Positions 9,241 to 17,727 of a stretch of DNA of 64,000 nt are shown here, one piece after another. Source of the stretch: Acinetobacter lwoffii (GTDB taxonomy: Bacteria > Pseudomonadota > Gammaproteobacteria > Pseudomonadales > Moraxellaceae); the NCBI RefSeq assembly GCF_019343495.1, contig NZ_CP072549.1:1240001-1304000 (forward strand), read 5' to 3'. A program made the position numbers and the translations under genes. Every line of letters begins with the position of its first letter. Position 1 is the first letter of the stretch. A model generated the notes under the pieces. That model saw only the letters and a list, made by a program, of their open reading frames with translations. It ran no database searches and was not told the DNA's origin.

Positions 9241-10626
9241 ATGTCACACACTATCACACTTTATGTTGATGGCGCCTGTCGCGGCAACCCGGGTTTAGGG
9301 GGTTGGGGTGCGTACATTGTTAATGGCCAACAAGAACACAAAATTTATGGCGGTGAAGATCATACCACCAATAACCGTATGGAACTGACGGCTGCGATTG
9401 AAGGGATTCTGTTCTGTGACAAGCAAGATAAACTGGTGATCTATACCGATTCTAAGTACGTCAAACGAGGCATTACCGAATGGATTCATGGCTGGAAAAA
9501 GAAAAACTGGAAAGATGTCAAAAATCCGGATCTTTGGCAAAAACTCGATGAAGTCTGTCAGGGACGTGAGATCGAATGGCACTGGATCAAAGGTCATGCT
9601 GGACATCCGGGCAATGAAATGGCCGATCAGCTGGCCAATCTGGGTGCTGATGAAACCCTGAAAAAATCCAAGCAAAGCCCTTCAATGTCTGAAGATAAAA
9701 AAAAATCTGAACCCGACTGGTTGCTAGACGATCCTTTCGGTCTGGATCTGGCCGACAGTGAAGAAGAACTGGAAGAACCGCCCGAAACCATCATCGAAGT
9801 AACTGTTGAAGAAATTGTACAGACTGAAGTTTTAGCAACGGACAGCAATGAAGATGCTTCATCTTCAGAATCATCTGCCTCGACTGAGCTACATCCGCAA
9901 ATTGTCATTACACCAGCAAAGCTACAGCTGCATGGCCCACGACAACTGATTCTGGATACCGAAACCACCGGTTTTTATTATCAGGATGGTGACCGGATTA
10001 TTGAAGTTGGCGCGCTAGAAATGATTAACCGCAAACTGACCGGCAGTTCGATTCATATCTATATCAATCCGAAAACACCGGTCGGTGATTCTGTCAATGT
10101 CCACGGGATCACCGACGAATTCCTGCAAGACAAACCGCTGTTTGAAGAAATTTCTCAACTGCTGTTTGACTATTTACACGGCGCGGAAATTATTGCGCAT
10201 AACGCGACCTTCGATATGAACTTTCTGGATATGGAATTCAAACGCGCAGGTTTTAAAACGCTCTCCGAAGTCTGTGACGTCACCGATACCCTGGCACTGG
10301 CCAAGTCCAAGCATCCCGGTCAGAAAAACTCGCTAGATGCCTTAGTGCGCCGTTACGAGATTCCACAACGTGACCGTACTTTCCACGGTGCCTTGCTCGA
10401 TGCGGAAATCCTGTCCGATGTTTATCTGGCGATGACCGGTGGACAGGTGTCTTTTGATATCGATGCCCTGTCCCAGTCTGAAGACCAGAACAGCCGTTCA
10501 GGGATGGCCAGAGTTGAAATTGAATTACCGGTGATTCTCCCGTCAGAACAGGAATTACAGGAACATGAGAATTGGGTCAAACAATTCGAAGAAAAACATG
10601 GAACTGCTTGCCTTTTCGCGAAATAA
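9241..10626 (+). CDS. rnhA-dnaQ: RNase HI - DNA polymerase III epsilon (DnaQ) fusion protein
   Basis: A single 461-residue protein joins two normally separate enzymes. Residues 1-140 are RNase HI, which removes RNA from RNA-DNA hybrids; Asp10, Glu48, Asp70, His119 and Asp129 supply the active site. Residues 141-232 are an acidic, Ser/Glu-rich linker. Residues 233-400 are a DEDDh proofreading exonuclease with LDTETTG (Asp239, Glu241), HNATFD (Asp325) and HGALLD (His382, Asp387). GGQVSFD (about 401-407) resembles the sliding-clamp-binding peptide that follows the exonuclease domain in epsilon subunits. There is no internal stop or frameshift. Divergent from mltD across about 207 bp. From memory, the fusion is typical of Acinetobacter, while rnhA and dnaQ are adjacent separate genes in Pseudomonas. 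Confidence 0.95.
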   Translation: MSHTITLYVDGACRGNPGLGGWGAYIVNGQQEHKIYGGEDHTTNNRMELTAAIEGILFCDKQDKLVIYTDSKYVKRGITEWIHGWKKKNWKDVKNPDLWQKLDEVCQGREIEWHWIKGHAGHPGNEMADQLANLGADETLKKSKQSPSMSEDKKKSEPDWLLDDPFGLDLADSEEELEEPPETIIEVTVEEIVQTEVLATDSNEDASSSESSASTELHPQIVITPAKLQLHGPRQLILDTETTGFYYQDGDRIIEVGALEMINRKLTGSSIHIYINPKTPVGDSVNVHGITDEFLQDKPLFEEISQLLFDYLHGAEIIAHNATFDMNFLDMEFKRAGFKTLSEVCDVTDTLALAKSKHPGQKNSLDALVRRYEIPQRDRTFHGALLDAEILSDVYLAMTGGQVSFDIDALSQSEDQNSRSGMARVEIELPVILPSEQELQEHENWVKQFEEKHGTACLFAK

Positions 10627-10690
10627 AATCTACATTTCCGAGGATACTTTAGGTTTAAAACTATCGTTCTTCAGTTATAGTAAATACAAA

Positions 10691-10718
10691 GAGGCCCCGT
10701 AGTTTAAAGCGGGGCTCA
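10691..10718 (+). terminator. GC-rich hairpin between rnhA-dnaQ and fimL
   Basis: GAG(G)CCCCG pairs with CGGGGCTC around a 9-nt loop, with one bulged G. Only a short mixed AT tail follows, so it is a weak terminator or an attenuating or processing stem within the intergenic leader. Confidence 0.45.
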
Positions 10719-10751
10719 TATATAGATAATACTCCAGGAAAGGTGCAGATC

Positions 10752-12395
10752 ATGTCTTACCAAACCTCTATACATTTTGATCCAACAGCTTTACTGATAA
10801 TAAAAAATGAGGTTGATAACTCGATCAAGTTAGTCGAATCAGCAGTAAGCACCTTGGTAGAAGACCAGACTTTACCTTTTGGTATTGATGATGCATTAAA
10901 TCAGTTCGAACAATGCGCCCAAGTTCTGGCACTCATCGACATGTCCAGTCTGGCAAAAGTCGCTCAATATTCAGCAGAACTGATGCGCAAGATTATGGGG
11001 AATCCGGCGCAGGTCAATACTCAAGAAGTGATCGCCTTGAGTGAAGGCACCACTATGCTGAAACGCTATATCGAATTCATCTGTCTGCGTGAAGTAAAAA
11101 TTCCACAGTTTTTGCTGGATACCCTGAACCGCTTGGAACTGGCTTTGGGTAAACCACTGACGACTGAAGGCCAGCATGTAGAATCGCTATTAGATTGCGT
11201 CACTCCTGATTTTGCGCTGCCACAGGCACCAAGTCTGGAAAAATCCCAATATGTACACCGTCTGTATAAGCTGTCACTCAACAAGCTGATCAATCAGGAA
11301 GAAAGTGAACTGGATTTGCAAGCCATCAAACTGGTGGGGGCTTATCTGGCCGGACTTGCAGAACAACATGACAGCAAGCAGTACTGGAATCTGGTATATG
11401 TCGCGTTGAACAATATTGAGCACCTGCTGATTAATGAACCACGTCTACGCACACTGGTGAGCATTGAACGCAACATGGCACAATATTTTAGCTCAGCAGA
11501 CAGCTTCAAGGCTTCGTTGTCAGATTTAGCTAATATTCTTAGCCTGTGTATCAGTCAGGAAGATGAAACTGCGCAATCTATCCGTAGCCAGCTCAATGTT
11601 GGCGATGACCTACTGACCGATATGCAATTACAGGTCTTCAGTCGCCACCTGTATGGTCCTGACTTTGAAACCATGCATACCATCAGCGAGTTGGTGACCA
11701 CGGAAATGGCACAGATTCGTAATGACATCGAGTTCAACTATCAGAATATGACGCCTGAAAAGACTCAGGAATTACAGGCTCAACTGAATAGTTTGGCCAA
11801 TATCTTCAAGGTGTTGAACCTGAATGAAGCCTATCATGACCTGACCCGTCAGGCTGCTTCACTGAGCCAGCCCGAGATTATGCAGGATGCCAGCTTTGCC
11901 CAGCAGTTGATGAATGTCATTCTGTCTGCCATGAACTCGATTGGCGTACTGGAACGTCATCACACTTCGAGCCGCTTGCAGCTGCGCGTCAACAACATGA
12001 ATATTTCTCTGGACCGTCTGGATGAAGCACACGCTGCTTTACTCACAGAAACCAAGGCCCTGATCGAGCTTTCTAGCCAGATTCTCAGCAATTACCTGCA
12101 AGATCATGACTTGACTGCCCTCGAACCTGTTCCTGTACAGTTTTGCGAGATTGGCGGCGCGATGCTGTTCCTGAATGCAGAACATGTTCGTACTGCGTTC
12201 ACCACCACTGCAGAATTCATCAAGAACCGTATTGATCTGTCGATTGCATTAAGTCCGGAAGAAATTCATCGTGCTTTAGACACCCTGGCCAGTGCCGACA
12301 TGATGATTGATAACTTAAAGAACAAACAGCCTGTATTACAGACCATGTTTCAGGTAGCATTGGACAGTAGTGAGAAACTCAAAATAGTTGCCTAA
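10752..12395 (+). CDS. fimL: FimL-like protein (ChpA N-terminal-like, type IV pilus control)
   Basis: A 547-residue, largely helical cytoplasmic protein without signal peptide or membrane segments. It is assigned as FimL by resemblance to the N-terminal HPt-like part of the chemosensor kinase ChpA/PilL and by its position directly before nudC, as in Pseudomonas aeruginosa. In that organism FimL acts with the Pil-Chp system to control cAMP and twitching motility. No phosphorylatable His motif typical of a working HPt module is obvious. The ATG at 10752 has AGGAAAGG about 8 nt upstream and is preferred to an in-frame GTG at 10743. Its stop overlaps the nudC start (TAATG). Function in this organism is inferred from family and synteny. 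Confidence 0.7.
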   Translation: MSYQTSIHFDPTALLIIKNEVDNSIKLVESAVSTLVEDQTLPFGIDDALNQFEQCAQVLALIDMSSLAKVAQYSAELMRKIMGNPAQVNTQEVIALSEGTTMLKRYIEFICLREVKIPQFLLDTLNRLELALGKPLTTEGQHVESLLDCVTPDFALPQAPSLEKSQYVHRLYKLSLNKLINQEESELDLQAIKLVGAYLAGLAEQHDSKQYWNLVYVALNNIEHLLINEPRLRTLVSIERNMAQYFSSADSFKASLSDLANILSLCISQEDETAQSIRSQLNVGDDLLTDMQLQVFSRHLYGPDFETMHTISELVTTEMAQIRNDIEFNYQNMTPEKTQELQAQLNSLANIFKVLNLNEAYHDLTRQAASLSQPEIMQDASFAQQLMNVILSAMNSIGVLERHHTSSRLQLRVNNMNISLDRLDEAHAALLTETKALIELSSQILSNYLQDHDLTALEPVPVQFCEIGGAMLFLNAEHVRTAFTTTAEFIKNRIDLSIALSPEEIHRALDTLASADMMIDNLKNKQPVLQTMFQVALDSSEKLKIVA

Positions 12396-13171
12396 TGTCC
12401 AAATTATCACTTGCTTATATTTTTCAACAACAGCAACTGCTGATCGATCAACACTTTCAACTTCCACAGGTTGAAGCCTTAGCAAGTGATTTGCTACTCC
12501 ACACGGGTGATCAGGTGATTGCCCGTGACCTCCTTCCCGATGAGCCAATTCCTGCAGGCTTACAACTGGTTCCCATCCGTCAGCTGTTACAGTTTTGGAA
12601 TACCCAGCAATTTGAACAGGCCAGTCGTGCGGTGCAGCTTTTAGAATGGCGTCGTAACCATAAATTTTGCAGTCATTGCGGCACAGCGACTGAAGCGCAT
12701 GCTGTTGAATATGCCATGGTCTGCCCATCTTGCAACTATCGTCAGTATCCACGGGTACAGCCTTGTGTTATTACTGTTATTACCAAAGGCAAAGACGAGA
12801 TTTTGCTGGCCAAAAATGCGCGCAATACCAAAAGCCAGATGTATGGACTGATTGCCGGCTTTGTCGAAGTGGGTGAAACGCTGGAAGATGCAGTACGTCG
12901 TGAAACGCAGGAAGAAGTCGGTTTACAACTCAAGAATATCCAGTATCTCGCCAGCCAGCCCTGGCCTTTCCCAAGCAATCTGATGATTGCCTTCAAGGCA
13001 GAATATGCTGGCGGTGAGCTACAGTTGCAGGAAGAAGAAATTAGCGATGCACAATTCTTTAAATTCGATCAGCTGCCTGAAATTCCGTTTAAAGGCAGTA
13101 TTGCTCATGCCATGATCATGCATGTGACCCAAGGTACGCCCGTCGCAGACGACACCAAGACCTGGCTGTAA
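12395..13171 (+). CDS. nudC: NAD(H) pyrophosphatase / NAD-capped RNA decapping enzyme NudC
   Basis: A 258-residue Nudix hydrolase that splits NADH to NMNH and AMP and, by family knowledge, removes NAD caps from RNA 5' ends. A zinc ribbon is visible as CSHC (Cys92, Cys95) and CPSC (Cys110, Cys113). The Nudix box runs from about Gly155 to Leu177 with the metal-binding REtqEE core. The NudC specificity motif SQPWPFPS is present at about 187-194, followed by Asn. Translation is coupled to fimL by a one-base overlap, and a strong terminator follows 30 bp after the stop, so fimL-nudC form a two-gene operon. Confidence 0.93.
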   Translation: MSKLSLAYIFQQQQLLIDQHFQLPQVEALASDLLLHTGDQVIARDLLPDEPIPAGLQLVPIRQLLQFWNTQQFEQASRAVQLLEWRRNHKFCSHCGTATEAHAVEYAMVCPSCNYRQYPRVQPCVITVITKGKDEILLAKNARNTKSQMYGLIAGFVEVGETLEDAVRRETQEEVGLQLKNIQYLASQPWPFPSNLMIAFKAEYAGGELQLQEEEISDAQFFKFDQLPEIPFKGSIAHAMIMHVTQGTPVADDTKTWL

Positions 13172-13203
13172 ATCTGTATTTGAAAGATTTAGCTCAACGG
13201 CTT

Positions 13204-13244
13204 AAAAAAGAATCCAGTGGATGCTCTCCCCTGGATTCTTTTTT
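13204..13244. terminator. Intrinsic terminator after nudC
   Basis: A perfect stem AAAAAAGAATCCAG / CTGGATTCTTTTTT encloses a 13-nt loop. It can terminate nudC and the convergent hydrolase gene. Confidence 0.9.
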
Positions 13245-13275
13245 ATCTATTGCTTGGTTAAACCAAATATCAGTC

Positions 13276-14157
13276 TCAGGATTTAAATGCATCCTCGAGT
13301 GCCCAGAGTACCTGTGCCTTGGTCTGAAAAAACCGGCTAAACAAACTGGAGAGCGAACCTACAATGGTAATATGGCCAAGTTTCGGAATGTGAATCAAAT
13401 GGCTATGATTGCCCTTTTCTCGCAATACCCGATCCAAATCATGGCTATTGAAATGCCCGACGATGTTGTCTTTCTCGGCAATAAACAGATAATGCCGGAT
13501 TGAGCTATTTTTAACAAAATAATAAGGCATCACCTGCTGATAAGGCACCGCCTGATCAAATGCATCGGCACAGATCGGATCATTTTTATAATCAAAATGA
13601 TAAGGCCCTGCCAGACCAATAATCGCACGGATTTGACCGTGGTCAATACTGGCAGATTGCGGATGATACAAGGCAGACATGACATTGAATGCGCCGGCAG
13701 AATGTCCCATCAAGACCAGATTTTCAGCACAGATCTGCAACTGCTCAGCCGACTGCTGCAAATGATTTAGCAACAGATGCAGATCATGAATATAAGTGGG
13801 GAAAATATGCTGTGGTGCCAGATGATAATTCATCACCACTACATCATAACCTTCTTTGGCAAAGGACTCGCCAATAAACTGGTAATCCTTTTTATCGCCA
13901 TGCAGCCAGGCACCGCCATGTACAAAAACAATTAGGGGCCGATGTGGTAAAGGCTGCTGACTCCGAAACAGGTCAAAGCGTTGCCGGGATTTCAAGCCAT
14001 AGGCCAATTGGGTTTCGACCATATAACCCTGTTTCGGGGTCAAACGATTTAAAGCATAACTGCCAAAATCGTATAACCGGAAATCTTGATAATGTTGCTG
14101 AAACTGCAGAATACGCTGTGAAAGCTGGGTTTTAAACTGGCCGACCTTATGGTTCAT
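13276..14157 (-). CDS. Alpha/beta hydrolase, esterase/lipase-like
   Basis: A cytoplasmic alpha/beta hydrolase of about 293 residues. It carries the oxyanion-hole motif HGGAW, as in hormone-sensitive-lipase and carboxylesterase families. The nucleophile elbow is GHSAG (Ser in GxSxG), there is an acidic residue in the EKDN region, and the late His is in GHITIV. The substrate is unknown. The start is uncertain: the ATG at 14157 overlaps the end of dolP by 11 bp and is favoured for compactness, but it has no clear Shine-Dalgarno sequence. In-frame ATGs at 14220 and 14271 would overlap dolP further. It is the last gene of the lpoA-yraN-dolP run. Confidence 0.75.
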   Translation of the reverse strand: MNHKVGQFKTQLSQRILQFQQHYQDFRLYDFGSYALNRLTPKQGYMVETQLAYGLKSRQRFDLFRSQQPLPHRPLIVFVHGGAWLHGDKKDYQFIGESFAKEGYDVVVMNYHLAPQHIFPTYIHDLHLLLNHLQQSAEQLQICAENLVLMGHSAGAFNVMSALYHPQSASIDHGQIRAIIGLAGPYHFDYKNDPICADAFDQAVPYQQVMPYYFVKNSSIRHYLFIAEKDNIVGHFNSHDLDRVLREKGNHSHLIHIPKLGHITIVGSLSSLFSRFFQTKAQVLWALEDAFKS

Positions 14158-14833
14158 AGGTCGGTTCAACCGTATCAGGATCAATGGCAACTGGCGTCTG
14201 TTCAATACCCGGCTGCGCATATGCCGGTGCAGCAAAGTTTTGGTTAGCCAGACTTGAATATTGCTCAACATTATCAATTAGGGTCACGATTTTAGTAACA
14301 TTCCCTACCTGCTGTAACACCTGATTGAGGTCAGCAATCTCGGCACTGTTTAAACGCCCCATTACATACAGAATGCCATCTTCAGTATGCACATGCACCT
14401 TACTATCCGCAACCACAGTCGCTTTCATGATCAAGCCACGGGTATTTGCAGTCACCGCAGTATCCTGCATGATGGTGCTATAGCTGATCTGATTGCCGAC
14501 AGTAATAAAATTATGTACCGCTTTGACATCACTCATGGATTTGACATTATCTTCAGCCAGTTGCTTTAAATGGGCATCCGGCACCTGACCGGTCAACAAG
14601 ACATTGCCATGGAAACTTTCAATATTGACCCGGGCCTGCTTGAAACGCGAATCCAGTTTATAAAGATTAATTTTTGCAGTACGGACAATCGAGGAATCAA
14701 TAAATACCTGCCCCAAGGTACGCGCCCCACTTTCAGTTCCTACAGGAGCCGTACCTGTGCCACTGGAAATAAAACTGGCACAACCTGATAAACTTGCGAC
14801 ACACAGCATTGTTATTGCAATACGCTTAACCAC
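14147..14833 (-). CDS. dolP: BON-domain outer-membrane lipoprotein DolP (YraP)
   Basis: A 228-residue lipoprotein with lipobox LSGC (Cys18) and two BON domains (about residues 45-120 and 125-195), each with the GxVxLxG-type core strand. DolP-family proteins sit in the inner leaflet of the outer membrane and support outer-membrane integrity and BAM function. A Pro/Gln-rich tail extends past the second BON domain. It starts with GTG, supported by AAGGAG 9 nt upstream. The context fits E. coli yraL(rsmI)-yraM(lpoA)-yraN-diaA-yraP, but diaA is missing between yraN and dolP. Confidence 0.88.
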   Translation of the reverse strand: MVKRIAITMLCVASLSGCASFISSGTGTAPVGTESGARTLGQVFIDSSIVRTAKINLYKLDSRFKQARVNIESFHGNVLLTGQVPDAHLKQLAEDNVKSMSDVKAVHNFITVGNQISYSTIMQDTAVTANTRGLIMKATVVADSKVHVHTEDGILYVMGRLNSAEIADLNQVLQQVGNVTKIVTLIDNVEQYSSLANQNFAAPAYAQPGIEQTPVAIDPDTVEPTYEP

Positions 14834-14956
14834 TCAGCAAGACTCCTTCATTTTATTACGTCTTTTTCAATCTAATCATCTTTTCCAAGCTAAGATCATG
14901 GCAATTCTGCTTGAACTTTACAATGATCTTGAAGCAAATATAAGCATCTTTAGACC

Positions 14957-15397
14957 TTATTTTGTTAAAAGGTTAATAAACTCTTGATCAAAAGTAAAAG
15001 CATTTTCAATCCATTCCAGATCATAAGGGTATTGCGAAAAGTCATGCTGTATGGTTTTTGCAAATTGCTGTTTAAAATCAAAACAAATCACATCAAAACG
15101 ATAGTAATAGTGTGCAAATTGTGGATTTTTCTGAATAAAGCACATCGCAGTCTTGAGTATCTTGCCCTGTTTTGCTCTGGAAACAGACTCGATCGCTTGC
15201 GCATATCGGGTTTGTGCACGTGCTTTGACTTCCACAAAGACCAGCTCCTGATCACGCATCAGAATCAGATCCAGCTCGCCATAGCGACTGTGATAATTGG
15301 CTGCCAGGAACTGAAATCCATGGTTCTGCATCAGTTGAGCCGCTTGCTGCTCCGCCCATGCACCTAGTTGCTGTCGTAGCATTACTCTTTCGCTCAT
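14957..15397 (-). CDS. yraN: YraN family (UPF0102) nuclease-like protein
   Basis: A 146-residue protein of the UPF0102 family with a PD-(D/E)xK nuclease-like fold. The family core is visible as G..AE..A...L...GF near the N terminus, then the catalytic-like GELDLI and FVEVKAR motifs. Its biological role is unsettled in all bacteria. The ATG at 15397 is chosen because it overlaps the lpoA stop as ATGA, an arrangement typical of coupled genes; an in-frame ATG 12 codons upstream would overlap lpoA more deeply. It lies between lpoA and dolP, as in E. coli apart from the missing diaA. Confidence 0.88.
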   Translation of the reverse strand: MSERVMLRQQLGAWAEQQAAQLMQNHGFQFLAANYHSRYGELDLILMRDQELVFVEVKARAQTRYAQAIESVSRAKQGKILKTAMCFIQKNPQFAHYYYRFDVICFDFKQQFAKTIQHDFSQYPYDLEWIENAFTFDQEFINLLTK

Positions 15398-16353
15398 AGT
15401 AGCTTGACGCCTGTGCCACTGTACTGGAAACATTGTGGACTACGCTGAATACTGTGGTCCGTGATTTCAATTCGCCCAGTTCTACCCTGAAATTCAATAT
15501 GCTGCAAATGCGGTTGTGACAGGTACTGCTGGGTGATCTGCCAGGTATCGCCACTGAAGGCAATCAGCCGCTGATAGGACATATCCACCGGTTCTTTAGC
15601 ATAGGCCTGTACAACATCTGGCCAGTCAGCCAGATAAAGTACCGGAACATCACAGAACTTGATCCCTTTCGGGGGTCTATGCTGCTCGCTGATCGCATTG
15701 GCCACGGTATACATCCGTTTATGGCTTAATTCAGGTATGGCAGCCAGCCCTTCTGCATTGCCGAGGTATAACAACCCTTGTTTTGGTATTAAAAAAATGG
15801 GGGCCTTGTTCACGATCTTGAATTTCAGATCACTTTGACTGAACAATGACATCAGCAACAGTTCATGCTCGGCTTCACTGCCCGGCTGGCGTAAAATCAG
15901 CAGCTGTTGAATTCCATCTTTGTGCAATAAGGTTTTTAAGGCAGCGGCATCTTCTTTTTTGGACAGGCTGAATTGCCAGACTTGGGGTGATGACCCTGCT
16001 ACATCATTCAGGCTGAGGGTACGTACTTTAGGTTTGCTCTTGAGTAGTTGTTCCACATCGCTACGTGCCAATGGACCCACCACCATTTTGGTCTTTTTAT
16101 TGACATGCTGTTTCAGTAGCTGGGAGATATTTTTCTGATTGGAATTGACCCATTTTAATGGAACTTTCTGCCCGGAAGTAGCATAAGCACTGAGAAAACC
16201 CTGTTTGATACTCGATGCAGCTCGCGCCAAAGGCCCGGATTCGGGTAGAATGATCAGCACTTCTGCTTGTACGCTGCTGATGTAGCTGACTAAACACAAG
16301 CCCAATATTTTATTTTTAATCTTCCATTTTTTATTATTCAATTTATTCCACAT
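15394..16353 (-). CDS. lpoA: Short LpoA-like penicillin-binding protein activator without lipobox
   Basis: A 319-residue protein matching the C-terminal, periplasmic-binding-protein-like part of LpoA (LppC family). In E. coli that part activates PBP1A from the outer membrane. The TPR N-terminal domain of the roughly 680-residue enterobacterial protein is absent. The N terminus has a basic stretch and a hydrophobic core ending in SSVQA, but no Cys follows, so it looks secreted rather than lipid-anchored. Its ATG (16351-16353) lies only 10 bp from the divergent rsmI start and no Shine-Dalgarno sequence precedes it. The family assignment relies on the VLIILPESGPLARAA start of the domain and on synteny with rsmI and yraN. 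Confidence 0.8.
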   Translation of the reverse strand: MWNKLNNKKWKIKNKILGLCLVSYISSVQAEVLIILPESGPLARAASSIKQGFLSAYATSGQKVPLKWVNSNQKNISQLLKQHVNKKTKMVVGPLARSDVEQLLKSKPKVRTLSLNDVAGSSPQVWQFSLSKKEDAAALKTLLHKDGIQQLLILRQPGSEAEHELLLMSLFSQSDLKFKIVNKAPIFLIPKQGLLYLGNAEGLAAIPELSHKRMYTVANAISEQHRPPKGIKFCDVPVLYLADWPDVVQAYAKEPVDMSYQRLIAFSGDTWQITQQYLSQPHLQHIEFQGRTGRIEITDHSIQRSPQCFQYSGTGVKLL

Positions 16354-16363
16354 GGAGAAACCT

Positions 16364-17206
16364 ATGAGTGCTCAGTTATTTGTTGTTGCGACTCCAATCG
16401 GGCACTTAGATGATATTAGTTATCGTGCACTTCAGGTGTTAAAGTCGGTGAGTCTTATTGCTGCCGAGGATACACGAACTTCAGCACAATTGCTTAAACA
16501 CTTTAATATTCAAACACCTCTGACCGCTTGCCATGAGCATAATGAAAGCAACAAGATTGATCAGCTGATCCAGCGCCTGCTCAATGGCGAAGATATGGCC
16601 CTGATCAGTGATGCTGGTACTCCCTTGATTAGCGACCCTGGTTTTAAATTTGTCCGTGCTGCACAAGCGCATAATATTCGCGTAATTCCTGTACCCGGTG
16701 CTTGTGCTGCGATTGCAGCTTTAAGTGCAGTCGGCTTACCGAGTGACCGTTTCAGTTTTGAAGGTTTTCTGCCATCCAGACAAAGTCAGCGCCTGCTAAA
16801 TCTGGAAAAACTGAAAGATGAAACCCAGACTTTAATTTTCTATGAAGCACCGCACCGGATTCTGGATTGCGTTAAAGATATGGCCAGCGTTTTCGGAGTA
16901 GATCGCCCGGTCGGTTTTGCGCGAGAAATCACCAAGACTTTTGAAACTATCAAGAAAATGACCTTGGGTGAATTGGTGGAATTCATTAGCAATGATCACA
17001 ATCAGCAAAAAGGCGAAATTGTTCTGGTGATTGGCGGTGCCACCGAAGAAAAAGATCTGGATCAGGAAAAGCTGGATAAATTATTGAATCGCCTATTACA
17101 GGACCTTTCGGTCAAAGCTGCTTCACAACTGGCGGCAGATTTAACCGGAATCAAAAAGAAAGTCGCTTATCAACGTGCTTTAGAACTGACTTCGGCAAAC
17201 GACTAA
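16364..17206 (+). CDS. rsmI: 16S rRNA (cytidine1402-2'-O)-methyltransferase RsmI
   Basis: A 280-residue SAM-dependent methyltransferase of the tetrapyrrole-methylase fold. It adds the 2'-O-methyl group to C1402 in the decoding centre of 16S rRNA. The N-terminal VVATPIGHLDDI, the central ISDAGTPLISDPG and the VPVPG-type loop are diagnostic. GGAG at 16354-16357 precedes the ATG at 16364; an upstream in-frame ATG at 16352 would place this GGAG inside the gene. Divergent from lpoA with start codons 10 bp apart, and followed by a strong terminator. Confidence 0.95.
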   Translation: MSAQLFVVATPIGHLDDISYRALQVLKSVSLIAAEDTRTSAQLLKHFNIQTPLTACHEHNESNKIDQLIQRLLNGEDMALISDAGTPLISDPGFKFVRAAQAHNIRVIPVPGACAAIAALSAVGLPSDRFSFEGFLPSRQSQRLLNLEKLKDETQTLIFYEAPHRILDCVKDMASVFGVDRPVGFAREITKTFETIKKMTLGELVEFISNDHNQQKGEIVLVIGGATEEKDLDQEKLDKLLNRLLQDLSVKAASQLAADLTGIKKKVAYQRALELTSAND

Positions 17207-17240
17207 TTGCTTTAGATTTTCTATTACGTTTGGATTTGCA

Positions 17241-17274
17241 AAAAAAAAACACCACATTGAATGTGGTGTTTTTT
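17241..17274. terminator. Bidirectional terminator between rsmI and the SutA-like gene
   Basis: ACACCACAT / ATGTGGTGT stem with a 3-nt loop, flanked by a long A run and a T run. It serves both convergent genes. Confidence 0.9.
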
Positions 17275-17298
17275 ATAAGAAACAAGTTAATCAATAAC

Positions 17299-17553
17299 TT
17301 ATTCTTTGGCTACTGATTCATCTGCCGGCACTTCAACAATACGACCACCACTGGCAAGGAAAGCCGCAATCTCGTCTTCCAGTGCTTGACGCTTTTTCAG
17401 CTTTGCAGTGACGGTCAAAGTTTCAGCTTCTACAAGATCGGTATCACTGACGACCTCTGTGCTATCGACCGCGCCTTTTTCAGCGGCTTTTGCTTCATCA
17501 TCGTCAACAATTGAATCTTCAACGTCGTCATCATAATCATTCATGTCTGTCAT
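17299..17553 (-). CDS. Small acidic SutA-like RNA-polymerase-associated protein (putative)
   Basis: An 84-residue protein with a disordered, Asp/Glu-rich N-terminal half. A short basic-helical segment (KLKKRQALEDEIAAFLASGG, about residues 51-70) and a Val/Pro tail follow. This layout and the R.AL...I..FLA.GG+...V pattern resemble SutA of Pseudomonas, a small acidic protein that binds RNA polymerase and supports transcription in slow-growing cells. The ATG at 17553 is selected because GGGGAG lies 6 nt before it. The homology is recalled, not searched. If wrong, it is simply an uncharacterised acidic protein conserved enough to keep a good ribosome-binding site. Confidence 0.65.
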   Translation of the reverse strand: MTDMNDYDDDVEDSIVDDDEAKAAEKGAVDSTEVVSDTDLVEAETLTVTAKLKKRQALEDEIAAFLASGGRIVEVPADESVAKE

Positions 17554-17727
17554 TTGCATCTCCCCAAAAATGGCCCTCGCTTGGTATTCCAAGTCAGGTA
17601 TCGAATTAAGTGAAATTTAGCAATCTCTTCGACCTTCGCCTAGTACCAAACATTAAAAAATCGTATCTTTTTTAAACAAAATCGTTACTCTTTATTGATG
17701 TTTGTTTAAAAAATTTACATTTCTGTC

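Noticed and set aside
10691..10718. Possible small RNA or tRNA fragment
   Set aside because: Only one imperfect hairpin is present, without tRNA arms or a clear promoter; kept as a weak terminator or leader stem.
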